In this document: positions 50,211 to 59,390 of the stretch, one piece after another
How the letters are laid out: each line of letters begins with the position of its first letter
How positions within the stretch are numbered: the stretch's first letter is position 1
From: Bacteroidota bacterium
GTDB lineage: Bacteria; Bacteroidota; Bacteroidia; AKYH767-A; OLB10
Reading direction: 5' to 3'
Assembly: GCA_016714535.1 (NCBI GenBank)
Contig: JADKDR010000017.1
Location: 3,047 to 67,046 of the forward strand
DNA length: 64,000 nucleotides
Notes under the pieces: generated by a model
Database searches by the model: none
Told to the model about the DNA's origin: nothing
The model's input: only the letters and a program-made list of their open reading frames with translations
Program-made: the position numbers and the translations under genes

Positions 50211-51080
50211 ATGTTAAAAGTACTTACGCTTATTATTTGCTTTGGTTGGGCATTTCAACTAAATGCACAAACAGCTATAAAACCAAAAGTTTTGTTAGTA
50301 ACTGCCCATCCGGATGATGAAACAGGATGTGCTGCTACTGTGTATCGTATTACCCATGAGTTGAATGGTGAAGTTGAATTATGTGTAATAACTAATGGAG
50401 AGGCTGGGTATAAATATTCAACCTTAGCCGAACCCATCTATCAACTAAAGCTTACTGAAGAAGCTATCGGACGAAAGCACCTGCCTGCCATAAGGAAAAG
50501 GGAGTTAATAAAGGCGGCCAAAATTATCGGGATTAATAAGATTTATTTTCTGCTTGAAAAGGATAGTCATTATGGCCTTGACGAACGCGACCCGCTTGAT
50601 ACTTCCTGGAACAGTACTCGGGTAGAAAAAAAACTGCATGAAATAATGGTAAAAGGCAAGTATGATTTTGTGTTTTGTATGATACCCGATTCATCTACAC
50701 ATGCTGGGCACAAAGCAGCCACATTGCTTATTTTGCGCACTATTCAAAAATTGAATATTCCCAAACCCATTGTTTTGGCTTATGATGTAACAGATAGTTT
50801 AAGTACGGATAAAAACAATTTTTTACAGTTGAAGGATTACACCGAAACCAGATTTGATAGAACCGTAGCTCCATTTGAAGTAAGCAGATTAAAAAAGTTT
50901 GGTTTTAAAAACAGGTTGGATTATCGCATAATAGTTAACTGGGAAATTGCCGAACATAAGTCGCAAGGGGTAATGCAAACCGCAATGAACAGAGGTGATA
51001 TTGAGCGTTTTTATTATTTCGCTCTAAATTCTGAACAAGGTAAACTGAAAGCGCAGGAGTTGTTTGATGCTTTGAAGTAA
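50211..51080 (+). CDS. PIG-L family deacetylase (secreted)
   Basis: 289 residues. Signal peptide ...CFGWAFQLNAQ, then the zinc-binding motif AHPDDETG and the later HAGHKAAT, which supplies the third ligand. PIG-L enzymes remove N-acetyl groups from GlcNAc-containing compounds. Export to the periplasm distinguishes it from cytosolic BshB/MshB enzymes and suggests a role on surface glycans or peptidoglycan fragments. Single gene, divergent from the thiolase. Confidence 0.92.
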   Translation: MLKVLTLIICFGWAFQLNAQTAIKPKVLLVTAHPDDETGCAATVYRITHELNGEVELCVITNGEAGYKYSTLAEPIYQLKLTEEAIGRKHLPAIRKRELIKAAKIIGINKIYFLLEKDSHYGLDERDPLDTSWNSTRVEKKLHEIMVKGKYDFVFCMIPDSSTHAGHKAATLLILRTIQKLNIPKPIVLAYDVTDSLSTDKNNFLQLKDYTETRFDRTVAPFEVSRLKKFGFKNRLDYRIIVNWEIAEHKSQGVMQTAMNRGDIERFYYFALNSEQGKLKAQELFDALK

Positions 51081-51137
51081 AGGCAATTAAATAAAACTTA
51101 TAATTCTTAAACAGGCTATTCGTTGTTTTGGATAAAA

Positions 51138-51758
51138 TCAATTCATCAATTTCCACAATATTTGTAAACCAAAAAGTATAAGTGCAACTCCGCTAATTTT
51201 ATTAAAAACAGAAAGCGCCTTTGTACTGATAAACTTGTTAAGGTAATTGGCTAAATATGATTTAGCAATATCAGTAGCAAGCACTGTTGCTAAAGACGTT
51301 GCAAAAAATAAATAATTTTCTTTCTTATCATATCCTTGCAAGCTGATGGCACTTACAACACCAATCCAGAAAATAAGTGCAAAGGGATTAAATGTATTAG
51401 CCGCAAACCCCCGCAACACATAACCGGCAATAGTTTTACTGTTATAGCGAGCAGGCTGAAGATCACGTTGCGGCATTTCTACTTTTTTAAAAATGGCAAA
51501 GGCGCCCCATGCAACAAGAATAATTCCTCCGGCCAGGCCAAAAATAAATTTAGCAGTGACATTTTGATTAATAAATTTATTAGCGAGTTGAGCGATAATA
51601 ATGCAAACTGCATCGCTAATCATAACTCCGGTAGCGATGTATGCTGCAGGTTTAAATCCCCTGTTAAGGCTGGTAAAAAGTATTAGAAAAAAAACAGGGC
51701 CAATTAAAAAGGCTAATCCGAATCCCAACAAAAAACCTTGCCAAAGAGCCTGTAACAT
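51138..51758 (-). CDS. LysE-family amino-acid exporter
   Basis: 206 residues from the ATG at 51758, which starts MLQALWQGFLLGFGLAFLIG, the typical LysE/RhtB N-terminus with the GP pair in LIGPVFFLI. Six hydrophobic segments are visible; GVMISDAVCIIIAQL and NPFALIFWIGVV are family features. It would export amino acids or similar small molecules. The GH3 gene ends 13 bases upstream on the same strand, so they may be cotranscribed. Confidence 0.9.
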   Translation of the reverse strand: MLQALWQGFLLGFGLAFLIGPVFFLILFTSLNRGFKPAAYIATGVMISDAVCIIIAQLANKFINQNVTAKFIFGLAGGIILVAWGAFAIFKKVEMPQRDLQPARYNSKTIAGYVLRGFAANTFNPFALIFWIGVVSAISLQGYDKKENYLFFATSLATVLATDIAKSYLANYLNKFISTKALSVFNKISGVALILFGLQILWKLMN

Positions 51759-51771
51759 AGTGCAGCAGTAG

Positions 51772-53305
51772 TTAAGCGTCAATGGTTTGTGCGGAAACAA
51801 AATGTTTCCATTCGTCAAGATTTTTTTTCTTAATAACCCTGGGGAATTTATTTTGTCCGCCAATCTTACCCTTTGAGCCAAGGTAATTTATAAATACCGA
51901 ATCGGGTATTATGGTTACCATTATTTCTTTTAAGGCTGCACTGCGTTCAACCCGATAATCATCGTTAAGTAATTTTAGTTTTTCATCGAGTCGCATTTTC
52001 AGCTCTTCGGGCTTTACATTACTATCAGTGCCTATCCACCAGTGATGTGCAAATAATGTTTGAAATGGAATTCCGGCAACACAAAATTCGCGAATGGTAA
52101 TATTCATTTCATCGCTTACCATCTCAATAGCCTTGTTCATATTATCAACCGAAAGATGTTCGCCATAAACTTAGGAAGTGTTTGGTGCGTCCGGTAATTT
52201 TAATTTCGCAAGTCTTCTTATTGGTAAAACGTATGGTATCTCCAATTAAATAGCGCCAGGCTCCCGCATTACTCGATAAGAGTAGCGCATACTCTTCACC
52301 TTCTTTTATTTCATTTACTAGTAAGGTTTCGGGTTTGCCTTTTAGTTCGCCTTCATCGTTAAAATTATCGTCATTAAATGGAATGAACTCGAAAAACAAA
52401 CCGTTGTTTAAGTTAAGTTTCATGTCCTGTTCGGGAGCTTCTTGCATGGCAATATAACCTTCGCTGGCCAGATAGGTTTCGATATAGGTAACCGGTTTGC
52501 CAAGTAATGCAGCAAAACTTTTGCGGTAAGGCTCAAGACTTACCCCACCGTGCACGTAGAGGCTTAGGTTAGGCCACATTTCGTGAATGTGGTTGAGTTT
52601 ATAGCGAGCAATAATTTTTTCGAGCAGCATTTGCAACCATGCCGGCACACCTACAATGATGCCAATATCCCATTGCGGAGCCATTTCGGTTATTTCTTCC
52701 AATTTAGCTGCCCAGTTTTTTTGTTTCGAAATTTTGCGGCCCGGTTTATAAAAATGCTGAAACCAAAAGGGAATTTTACTAGCCGTTATTCCACTTAAAT
52801 CCCCTTCAAAATAACTGCCATTGCGCTCCAGATTTGTACTACCCCCTAACATAAGAATTCCTTTTTCGAAAACTTCTTCGGGCACATCAAAATTGCGCAG
52901 GGTAAATATTTGTTTAATACTTTGCTTTTGTATGGACTTTACCATGTCGCGGGTAACGGGTATATGCTTGCTTGATGAGTCGCTTGTTCCGCTACTTAGC
53001 GCAAAATATCTTACCTGACCCGGCCAACACACATCTTCATTTTCATGGAGGCATTTACTCCACCAGCTTTTAAATATGGTGCTATAGTCATGTATAGGCA
53101 CCGATTGCCGGAAGGTGTTAACAAAATGACGGCTTCGCAGTATCTGGCTGAATTTGTAATAATCGCCAAAGTAGGTATATTGAGCCTTTCGCAATAATTT
53201 GCGTAAAGCTTTTCGCTGTTTTTGTATAGGGGTATTCAACTCATCCTGGTTCACCAATGCCCGGAGTTCAATACCCTTTTTAATAATACTACCTAGTAAT
53301 GCCAT
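51772..53305 (-). CDS. GH3 auxin-responsive promoter family protein (frameshifted)
   Basis: Acyl-adenylate-forming superfamily. The main frame gives ALSSGTSDSSSKHIPVT (the phosphate-binding loop) and AWRYLIGDTIRF with GRTKHFLSL (motif for the hinge and C-terminal domain). At ~52168-52172 two bases appear to be missing; restoring them gives LSLCGEHLSVDNMNKAIE, after which the C-terminal domain follows to 51772. Intact length is ~510 residues. Plant GH3 enzymes conjugate amino acids to acyl substrates; the bacterial role is unknown. Confidence 0.9.
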
Positions 53306-53479
53306 AATTAATAAAGGAACTCAAAGGAATAAAAATTTTATGAAACTTACACAGCAAGTAATTTCTATGGCAATTTTGCCGGGCAAACCTTATATACAGG
53401 TTGGGTGTTATTAAAGGTAATTTTTCCAACTCAAATTTTCTCTCTACTATTGTTGTGAGATTAATTTAAAAAGCATTTT

Positions 53480-56400
53480 ATGATAGAAGCAAAACCATAT
53501 CATCCAAAAAATAAAATTCGAATAGTTACCGCAGCCAGTTTGTTTGATGGGCATGATGCAGCCATCAACATCATGCGAAGAATTATACAGTCGAGTGGGG
53601 CCGAAGTTATCCATTTGGGGCACGACCGCAGTGCGCGCGAAGTAGTAGAATGTGCCATTCAGGAGGATGCCAATGCTATTGCTATGACCAGTTATCAGGG
53701 TGGGCACAATGAATACTTTAAGTATATGCACGATTTGCTTAACGAGCGGGGCTGTGGTCATATTCGTATTTTTGGTGGTGGTGGAGGTACTATTTTGCCA
53801 AGCGAAATTGATGATTTGCATAACTACGGTATTACCCGAATTTATCATCCTGATGATGGACGATCGCTTGGCCTGCAAGGGATGATTAATGATTTGTTGC
53901 AAAAGTGTGATTACCCTACCGGATTTAATTTAAATGGTGAGGTTAAGCATCTTTCTACATCCAATCATAAAGAGATTGCACGCCTGATATCAGCTGCCGA
54001 GAATAATCCGGAAGAGTTTGCCAAGCAATATGAAGGCGTACAGGCAAAGATTGAAAGCCGCAAATCAAAAGGTATAGACACACCGGTACTGGGCATTACC
54101 GGAACAGGTGGTGCAGGTAAGTCATCACTGGTTGATGAGTTGATACGTAGATTTTTGATTGAATTTAAAGATAAAGATAAGGGAATAGATTTCGGTAGTA
54201 CAATTGCTGTTATATCTGTGGATCCGAGCAAACGAAAAACAGGTGGCGCATTGCTTGGTGATCGAATTCGTATGAATAGCATCAGCAACCCGCGCGTGTA
54301 TATGCGCTCTTTGGCTACACGCCAAAGCAATCTTGCCTTGAGCAAACACGTGCGCGAAGCTATTGATGTACTAAAAGCTGCCGGTTTTGATTTAATAATT
54401 TTAGAAACATCCGGTATAGGACAAAGTGATACCGAAATAACGGAACATAGCGATGTATCGCTGTATGTTATGACACCTGAGTATGGTGCAGCATCGCAAT
54501 TAGAAAAAATTGACATGCTCGACTTTGCTGATGTAGTAGCGCTTAATAAATTTGATAAGCGTGGTGCATTGGATGCACTGCGCGATGTGCGAAAACAATA
54601 CAAACGAAATCACAAAATATTTGATGCGCCTGATGAATCTTTACCAGTGTTTGGCACCATTGCTTCGCAGTTTGGCGACCCTGGTATGAATGCATTGTAT
54701 AAGTGTGTGATAAATAAAATGGAAGAGAAAACTTCGCTTAAGCTAAAGAGTGAGATGAATGTGACGGATGAACTGAGCGAAAAAATTTACATCATACCAC
54801 CAGCGCGCACACGTTATCTTAGCGAGATAAGTGATAACAACCGTGGCTACGATGCATGGGCAAGAGAGCAAGCCGCTATAGCACAAAATATTTTTGCATT
54901 AAGAGAAAGTATTCAGTTGTGTGATGATAAAGGAGTCAAAGATGCTTTGAATAAAGTGTTGGTAGAATGGGAATTGAAATTGGATGGTCAATGTAAAAAA
55001 CATCTGGAAGAGTGGCCTCAAAAATATAAAGCTTACCGAGGTGAGTTTTACGAATTCAAAGTGCGCGAAAAAATCTTAAAAATAAGAACACATACTACTT
55101 CGCTTTCGCATCAGGAAATTCCGAAGGTTGCATTGCCAAAAACAACTGCATCAGGAGATTTACTGCAATGGATATTGCAGGAGAATGTACCGGGCGAATT
55201 TCCATTTACAGCAGGTGTATTCCGTTTTAAGCGTGAGGGCGAGGATCCTACGCGCATGTTCGCAGGTGAGGGAGGCCCCGAGCGTACCAACAAGCGTTTT
55301 CATTATGTAAGTAAAGGTATGCCGGCAAAGCGCCTCAGCACTGCATTTGATAGTGTTACCCTATATGGTCGCGACCCTGATTATCGCCCCGATATTTATG
55401 GTAAAATTGGTAATAGTGGAGTAAGTGTTTGTTGCCTTGATGATGCAAAGAAATTATATAGTGGATTTAATCTTTGCGATCCTACCACATCTGTTTCTAT
55501 GACCATCAATGGCCCTTCGGCCATTGTATGTGCATTTTTTATGAATGCTGCCATCGATCAGCAATGCGAATTGTATATTAAGCAAAATGGTCTGGAAGAA
55601 GAGGTGCAGAAAAAAATTGCTGCTCTGTATAAAGATAATCCAGCTTCGCAGCCCCAATATTATCAAGACATACCAGAAGGTAATGATGGGTTAGGGTTAA
55701 TGCTGTTGGGCGTAACCGGTGATCAGGTTTTGCCAGCAGATGTATATGCAAAAATAAAAGCTAACACCCTTGCATCAGTGCGTGGTACCGTGCAGGCAGA
55801 TATATTGAAAGAAGATCAGGCACAGAACACTTGTATATTCTCAACCGAATTTAGTTTACGAATGATGGGAGATATGCAACAATATTTTATTGATAACATG
55901 ATACGTAATTTTTATTCGGTATCTATATCAGGTTATCATATTGCTGAGGCTGGTGCTAATCCAATTTCGCAACTTGCCTTTACACTTGCCAATGGATTTA
56001 CGTTTGTTGAGTATTACATCAGCCGCGGAATGGACGTAAATGATTTTGCACCAAACTTATCATTCTTCTTTAGCAATGGTATCGACCCTGAGTATGCAGT
56101 AATAGGCCGTGTAGCACGAAGAATATGGGCCAAGGCCATGAAGTTGAAATATAAAGCAAACGAGCGTTCGCAAATGTTGAAGTATCATATACAAACAAGC
56201 GGAAGATCATTGCATGCACAGGAAATAGATTTTAATGATATACGAACTACGTTGCAAGCACTATATGCCATATACGATAATTGCAATTCGCTGCACACCA
56301 ATGCGTATGACGAAGCCATTACCACACCTACCGAAGAAAGTGTGCGCAGAGCAATCGCAATTCAATTAATTATTAATCGCGAATTAGGATTGGCCAAGAA

Positions 56401-56881
56401 TGAAAATCCTTTGCAAGGTTCTTTTATCATTGAAGAATTAACTGACCTGGTAGAAGAGGCAGTGCTTATGGAGTTTGATAGAATAACAGAGCGTGGCGGA
56501 GTATTAGGTGCCATGGAAACCATGTATCAGCGTGGAAAAATTCAGGAGGAAAGTTTGTATTACGAAACATTGAAACATACCGGAGAATATCCCATAATTG
56601 GAGTAAATACGTTCTTGTCGAGCAAAGGTTCGCCTACAATAATTCCAAGCGAAGTTATACGAGCCACTACCGAAGAAAAAGAGAATCAAATAACAACACT
56701 CAAGCATTTGCATAGTAGGAGTATGGATATGCAAGTCAAAATGGTATCCAATTTACAACATGCAGCTATGCATAATCTCAATATGTTTGAGCAATTGATG
56801 GAATCGGTTAAGTACTGCTCGCTCGGACAAAATACCAATGCATTGTTTGAAGTTGGAGGGCAGTATAGGAGGAATATGTAA
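53480..56881 (+). CDS. icmF: Fused isobutyryl-CoA mutase (IcmF)
   Basis: 1133 residues, three modules in one chain. The N-terminal B12-binding domain has the cobalt-ligand motif in SLFDGHDAAINI (residues ~20-31). A MeaB-like G-protein chaperone domain has the P-loop GITGTGGAGKSS (~204-215). The C-terminal mutase TIM barrel has FPFTAGVFRF and HIQTSGRSLHAQEI, which fit the isobutyryl-CoA mutase specificity residues rather than those of methylmalonyl-CoA mutase. It interconverts isobutyryl- and n-butyryl-CoA by adenosylcobalamin radical chemistry; some IcmFs also act on pivalyl- or isovaleryl-CoA. The gene is complete and marks the left edge of the accessory region. Confidence 0.95.
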   Translation: MIEAKPYHPKNKIRIVTAASLFDGHDAAINIMRRIIQSSGAEVIHLGHDRSAREVVECAIQEDANAIAMTSYQGGHNEYFKYMHDLLNERGCGHIRIFGGGGGTILPSEIDDLHNYGITRIYHPDDGRSLGLQGMINDLLQKCDYPTGFNLNGEVKHLSTSNHKEIARLISAAENNPEEFAKQYEGVQAKIESRKSKGIDTPVLGITGTGGAGKSSLVDELIRRFLIEFKDKDKGIDFGSTIAVISVDPSKRKTGGALLGDRIRMNSISNPRVYMRSLATRQSNLALSKHVREAIDVLKAAGFDLIILETSGIGQSDTEITEHSDVSLYVMTPEYGAASQLEKIDMLDFADVVALNKFDKRGALDALRDVRKQYKRNHKIFDAPDESLPVFGTIASQFGDPGMNALYKCVINKMEEKTSLKLKSEMNVTDELSEKIYIIPPARTRYLSEISDNNRGYDAWAREQAAIAQNIFALRESIQLCDDKGVKDALNKVLVEWELKLDGQCKKHLEEWPQKYKAYRGEFYEFKVREKILKIRTHTTSLSHQEIPKVALPKTTASGDLLQWILQENVPGEFPFTAGVFRFKREGEDPTRMFAGEGGPERTNKRFHYVSKGMPAKRLSTAFDSVTLYGRDPDYRPDIYGKIGNSGVSVCCLDDAKKLYSGFNLCDPTTSVSMTINGPSAIVCAFFMNAAIDQQCELYIKQNGLEEEVQKKIAALYKDNPASQPQYYQDIPEGNDGLGLMLLGVTGDQVLPADVYAKIKANTLASVRGTVQADILKEDQAQNTCIFSTEFSLRMMGDMQQYFIDNMIRNFYSVSISGYHIAEAGANPISQLAFTLANGFTFVEYYISRGMDVNDFAPNLSFFFSNGIDPEYAVIGRVARRIWAKAMKLKYKANERSQMLKYHIQTSGRSLHAQEIDFNDIRTTLQALYAIYDNCNSLHTNAYDEAITTPTEESVRRAIAIQLIINRELGLAKNENPLQGSFIIEELTDLVEEAVLMEFDRITERGGVLGAMETMYQRGKIQEESLYYETLKHTGEYPIIGVNTFLSSKGSPTIIPSEVIRATTEEKENQITTLKHLHSRSMDMQVKMVSNLQHAAMHNLNMFEQLMESVKYCSLGQNTNALFEVGGQYRRNM

Positions 56882-56901
56882 TTGACTTTGCATTTTGCTT
56901 T

Positions 56902-56920
56902 CGCTCGCGTCTCGCGAGCG
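56902..56920. repeat. GC-rich palindrome CGCTCGCG-TCT-CGCGAGCG
   Basis: Perfect 8-bp arms around TCT. Its centre CGCGTCTCGCG is the reverse complement of the centre of the palindrome at 61631-61653. It lies between icmF and the T9SS module. Confidence 0.7.
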
Positions 56921-56987
56921 GACTAAATATCGGCCTCCGGCTATTTTCAAACTAAAGTTAATTTCTTAACTTCGGATTCGTTATCTA

Positions 56988-57185
56988 ATGAACAATTTTA
57001 TCGATGTATGGATTAATGTAATGGCAAATTATAAAAATGGTAAATCAATTAATGAATGTAGGCAAGTAACTTTAGTAAACAATGGTATTGCAGGAGATTT
57101 AACGAATGTTGTAATTTCTATTAGAGGTGTTTTTCAAGATTTTAATTCTCAAGTTGATAATTATAAAATAACAATCACAAAATGA
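56988..57185 (+). CDS. Small beta-sandwich (DUF11/CARDB-like) ORF of T9SS module unit 1
   Basis: 65 residues. The segment QVTLVNNGIAGDLTNVVISI resembles the strand pair of DUF11/CARDB-type beta-sandwich domains. It ends in a TGA that overlaps the ATG of the next T9SS gene by 4 bases, implying coupling. It has no signal peptide, so it may be the 3' remnant of a longer exported protein. The end of a similar frame occurs before the second copy of the module (NVTNYKVSVYH versus QVDNYKITITK). Confidence 0.45.
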   Translation: MNNFIDVWINVMANYKNGKSINECRQVTLVNNGIAGDLTNVVISIRGVFQDFNSQVDNYKITITK

Positions 57186-58702
57186 AAAATTTTTTCTTAT
57201 ATATAATTCTTACAAAATTGGGCATTCTGGCAATCATAAACACAAGTATGTCTCAAAATAGTATTATTTGGTCTTCTATTCTGGTTGACTCTACTAATTA
57301 TTACGAAGTAGAAAACACCTATTCACTGAAAGGTGATTCATTACTCCTCGTGGCGAATGTTTCCACAATTAATGACATTGATCCTATAATCTTGAAGGTT
57401 GACCCAAGTGGTGTTTTTACAACTTTTTGGACCAAACATGATAGTACAAAAAAGCAAAATATTCGAAATAGCTGCATAGACACCATTGGCAATATTTGGT
57501 TAATATCAAATTCGGAACCGGATAGCATTCATTTTATTGGTATTGATGGCACTTATGGAACCAAGATAATGGAAACGACTCTAAATGCAACTTACTTTTG
57601 GAGCACTATACATCAATACGCAGGCGAGATTTATTTTGCATTAGCTAATCCCACCAATACCCTTTTTAAGTACAGTTCTAGCGGAAATCTGATATGGCAA
57701 ACTATAATTCCTGCGTATTTTCACCTTAATGCAATAGAGGGTATTGACGGCAATATCTATGTCATGGGGGATACATTAAGTAGCAATGGTGGGTGGTATC
57801 CAAAAATTTGTAAATATGACACTGCCGGTGTTTTTATTTCCAGTGTTGGAATGACTTATGGTAATAATAAGTTTTGCAATGCACTTACAGTAGAGAAGAA
57901 TTTGTGGATGTGCGGTATGGATCATTTAGATAAGGCCTATTGTGCTAAAGTTGATACAAATCTAACCATACAAGATACCACCATCGGAGGGCCGTTTAAT
58001 AAAGTAAGCAAGTCTAAAATAGTACTTGATAGCAATCTCAGTATTTACTGGAGTTATATTATTGAAAATGGTTCTAAAGAATGTCACATTGCTAAAATTG
58101 ATAATCAAGCAATTGCTTTTAATGTTATTGATACTTGCTTTTCAGAAGGTTGGAAGGCACTTTATTATAAAGGGTTTGACATTATAGTAACTAAAAAGGC
58201 CTCTCTGTTAGTTGCTAATACGTACTGGAAATCACCAATTTTTGATTATCAATTAGCAGAATTTGATACTGCAGGAAATCAATTATGGGATACAAGGTAC
58301 ACTAACTCGAGTACTTCAAAGGAGATGGCATTTAGGCTAAACGAAACAGAAAATTTCTACTATCTAAGTGGGTCATATTCGGGGGTTGGTGGCATTTCTG
58401 GTATCAATGTTTTGAAAATGGCTAATGTCAGTTCTATTAATAATCATCTTGGGATTAATGAAACTTTATACGTGCACCCTAATCCAAATTATGGTGGCAC
58501 AATTTATTTATCAAAGCAAGTTCAGAATGCTGAAGTTTCTATCTATAACAGCAAAGGAAGAATGGTTGATTATTATATGAACTTTTCAGGCAATCAATTG
58601 AAACCCCATAGCGCACTTTCTAGCGGGTTGTATTTTATTTCAATTACAGAGCAAAATAAATGTGTTACAAAAAAATTAATAATAATTAATGAAAATGAGT
58701 AG
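57182..58702 (+). CDS. T9SS-exported propeller-like protein, module unit 1
   Basis: 506 residues. Signal peptide (LYIILTKLGILAIINTSMSQ), then repeats with the LxKxDxxGxxxWxT pattern (for example FKYSSSGNLIWQT, CKYDTAGVFISS, AEFDTAGNQLWDT), a beta-propeller of the SBBP kind. The sorting domain reads VHPNPNYGGTIYLSK, SSGLYFISITEQNK and KKLIIINENE. Its last 14 bases overlap the start of the small T9SS gene. A homologous gene follows in tandem (59391-60927). Surface-exposed protein of unknown role. Confidence 0.85.
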   Translation: MKNFFLYIILTKLGILAIINTSMSQNSIIWSSILVDSTNYYEVENTYSLKGDSLLLVANVSTINDIDPIILKVDPSGVFTTFWTKHDSTKKQNIRNSCIDTIGNIWLISNSEPDSIHFIGIDGTYGTKIMETTLNATYFWSTIHQYAGEIYFALANPTNTLFKYSSSGNLIWQTIIPAYFHLNAIEGIDGNIYVMGDTLSSNGGWYPKICKYDTAGVFISSVGMTYGNNKFCNALTVEKNLWMCGMDHLDKAYCAKVDTNLTIQDTTIGGPFNKVSKSKIVLDSNLSIYWSYIIENGSKECHIAKIDNQAIAFNVIDTCFSEGWKALYYKGFDIIVTKKASLLVANTYWKSPIFDYQLAEFDTAGNQLWDTRYTNSSTSKEMAFRLNETENFYYLSGSYSGVGGISGINVLKMANVSSINNHLGINETLYVHPNPNYGGTIYLSKQVQNAEVSIYNSKGRMVDYYMNFSGNQLKPHSALSSGLYFISITEQNKCVTKKLIIINENE

Positions 58703-59174
58703 AATTATATTCGCACTTTACGTGTGCTGCCTTACAATTGTTTTTACTTCTAAAACCAATGCGCAAAGTGATACGCTTAGTACATACATTTATGATGCTG
58801 ACAGTAATGGTGTATTTGTAACCAAATCTTTTGAGATATTAGATTTTGAAACTTCAGCAGGAGTAAGCAATGTAATTTTACCAGATACAAGCATTGCGAC
58901 TTTAGTTGATTTTGCATTATCTCCTTCTCGCAAAATTAATAAGCTGCTTGAGGAGGATAGGTCCAGCGAATTATCTCTGTATCCGAATCCAGCTATTAAC
59001 CTAATCACCTTTCAGTTGAATAAGAGTATCCAACTTCCGGCAGTTTTATTTATTTTTGATTTAAAAGGGCAATTGGTTTATCAGAGTGCTATAAGTGTGC
59101 AGCCAATGATGGAATATCAATTATCTATCATCCAGTTGAACGCAGGCGAATATATTTTAAAAATTGGAAAATGA
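58689..59174 (+). CDS. Small T9SS-exported protein, module unit 1
   Basis: 161 residues as read. Signal peptide ...CCLTIVFTSKTNAQ, a ~65-residue unique part (SDTLSTYIYDADSNGVFV, FETSAGVSNVILPDTSI) and a sorting domain (SLYPNPAINLITFQLNKS, NAGEYILK). Compared with its tandem copy (60911-61435) the C-terminus is shifted: an A5 run at ~59157-59161 replaces A4, and a second compensating change follows. With both corrected the protein would end at 59210 in the same N-F-I-K-L sequence as the copy. The start overlaps the large T9SS gene by 14 bases. Confidence 0.8.
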   Translation: MKMSRIIFALYVCCLTIVFTSKTNAQSDTLSTYIYDADSNGVFVTKSFEILDFETSAGVSNVILPDTSIATLVDFALSPSRKINKLLEEDRSSELSLYPNPAINLITFQLNKSIQLPAVLFIFDLKGQLVYQSAISVQPMMEYQLSIIQLNAGEYILKIGK

Positions 59175-59210
59175 AATGAAAGCGTACAATCTAATTTTAT
59201 TAAGCTCTAA
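58689..59210 (+). repeat. Tandem duplicate of the small T9SS gene, copy 1
   Basis: Aligns over its full length with 60911-61435, with long identical stretches (for example across ISVQP and the ITFQLNKSIQLPAVLF region) and changes scattered elsewhere. This is a recent gene duplication. Confidence 0.88.
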
Positions 59211-59381
59211 CATAGATCCTGGCATCACCATTGGCGAATTAAAATTATTGTCAAATACCGAATATCAAGTCTCAATAAATTTAACCCCGCCACAACCACC
59301 TGGCACCGATGTATGGATTCGGGGCAGTATAAAGATTATGACGCCAATGTAACGAATTATAAAGTAAGTGTTTACCATTAA
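59211..59381 (+). pseudogene. Remnant upstream of module unit 2 (counterpart of the 65-aa ORF)
   Basis: Frames here read GITIGELKLLSNTEYQVSIN and, after a shift near 59320, SGQYKDYDANVTNYKVSVYH, ending at TAA 59379-59381. The end resembles that of the small ORF before unit 1. No start codon or signal peptide of its own is evident, so it looks like the tail of a lost exported protein. Confidence 0.4.
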
Positions 59382-59390
59382 ACTTGATAA

